Origin: CAYOHR01 sp964512145
Lineage (GTDB): Bacteria > Bacteroidota > Bacteroidia > Flavobacteriales_G > JALEGO01
DNA length: 6,805 bases
Direction of reading: 5' to 3'
Assembly (NCBI GenBank): GCA_964512145.1
Contig: CAZEIM010000070.1
Span: 1-6,805 of the forward strand
Each line of letters starts with the position of its first letter. Positions within the stretch are counted from its first letter, which is position 1. Positions 6,307 to 6,805 of the stretch are shown here, in pieces. Below the pieces are notes generated by a model. The model was given only the letters and a program-made list of their open reading frames with translations. It was not told the origin of the DNA and did not search any database. Both the position numbers and the translations under genes were made by a program.

Positions 6307-6805
6307 TGACAGATATTGAGCAAATAAATTCCCTGAATCCTATTTTATCATCTAAATCTCCAAGAAGGCAAGAATTACTTAGAGGAGCAGGTATTTCTTT
6401 TGAACTTTTGGTTCAAGAAGTTGAGGAAATTTACCCTGAATATTTAGATGTTTTTAATGTTCCGGAATTTTTATCTCATTTAAAACTAGGAAGTTTACCA
6501 CTTCAATATTCAGATCGACTCATTATTTGTGCTGATACGGTGGTTGTTTTGGATAAACAAATTATCGGAAAACCTAAAGGTATAAATGAAGCAAAAGAAA
6601 TGTTGTACAGATTATCGGGAAATAGGCATGATGTTATAACGGGGGTATCTTTTGCACTGCAAGAAAAAATTTATTCTTTTTCTGAAAAAACTACGGTTTA
6701 TTTCAAACATTTAAAATCGGAAGATATACAATACTATGTTAATTCCTACAAGCCCTTAGATAAGGCAGGTGCTTATGGAGCTCAGGATTGGCTTGGAATG
6801 GTGGG
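6306..6805 (+). CDS. maf: Maf-family nucleoside triphosphate pyrophosphatase (3' truncated by window)
   Basis: The start ATG overlaps the UbiA stop in a TAATG arrangement. 166 complete codons are present, and the family is usually about 190 residues, so only the last 20-30 are missing. The phosphate-binding signature SSKSPRRQELL is at 15-25. Later come ADTVV (76-80), GKP (88-90), LSGNRHDVITGV (103-114) and DKAGAYGAQDW (152-162), which are the family's catalytic and nucleotide-binding motifs. Maf proteins hydrolyse dTTP, UTP and modified nucleotides to the monophosphate and pyrophosphate in the cytoplasm; some are linked to arrest of septum formation. The Bacteroidota form, with DKAGAYG followed by an acidic residue and Trp, is most like the dTTP/UTP type, but I would not fix specificity from sequence alone. 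Confidence 0.95.
   Translation, partial: MTDIEQINSLNPILSSKSPRRQELLRGAGISFELLVQEVEEIYPEYLDVFNVPEFLSHLKLGSLPLQYSDRLIICADTVVVLDKQIIGKPKGINEAKEMLYRLSGNRHDVITGVSFALQEKIYSFSEKTTVYFKHLKSEDIQYYVNSYKPLDKAGAYGAQDWLGMV

Noticed and set aside
1..6805. CRISPR arrays, tRNA/rRNA genes, insertion sequences, phage or toxin-antitoxin genes
   Set aside because: No short regularly spaced repeats, cloverleaf-like sequence, transposase motifs or terminal inverted repeats were found on reading both strands.

Overview
The window looks like a chromosomal scaffold from a Bacteroidota bacterium, most likely a member of the Flavobacteriia or a close relative. The evidence is the strong AT bias (about 30% GC by eye), TTA/AAT-rich codon use, a secreted repeat protein of a type common in gliding and type IX-secreting Bacteroidota, a CcmF-like heme lyase with a long C-terminal part, and a DUF2520 / KdsC-like HAD / UbiA / Maf gene string that I recall as typical of this phylum. 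A run of 10 Ns (4728-4737) shows that this is a draft or metagenomic scaffold.

Layout: positions 1-1303 on the minus strand hold the N-terminal 434 residues of a large secreted Ser/Thr/Asn/Gly-rich protein. It has a signal peptide, a GHTIT-type opening module and three copies of a repeat with a period of about 97 residues; the gene continues beyond base 1. A short divergent intergenic region (1304-1423) separates it from a plus-strand run of five genes: ccmF (1424-3904, GTG start), a Rossmann/DUF2520 protein (3953 to the gap), a KdsC-like HAD phosphatase (about 4796-5332), a UbiA prenyltransferase most like digeranylgeranylglyceryl-phosphate synthases (5326-6306), and maf (6306 to the window end, truncated). 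HAD and UbiA overlap by 7 nt and UbiA and Maf by 1 nt, so the last three genes are almost certainly one transcription unit.

How the genes may work together: CcmF attaches heme to apocytochrome c on the periplasmic side of the inner membrane. The KdsC-like phosphatase belongs to Kdo/LPS-type sugar metabolism, UbiA makes a prenylated lipid, Maf removes non-canonical or modified nucleotides, and the DUF2520 protein is an uncharacterised NAD(P)-binding protein. The last four are linked mainly by conserved position, not by an obvious shared pathway.

I see no clearly undescribed system here. The points most worth a second look are the anomalous junction around the N gap (a 14-bp perfect inverted repeat, an imperfect direct repeat, and a KdsC-like gene with no ATG, GTG or TTG start in frame), the archaeal-type lipid enzyme homologue in a bacterium, and the repeat architecture of the secreted protein.
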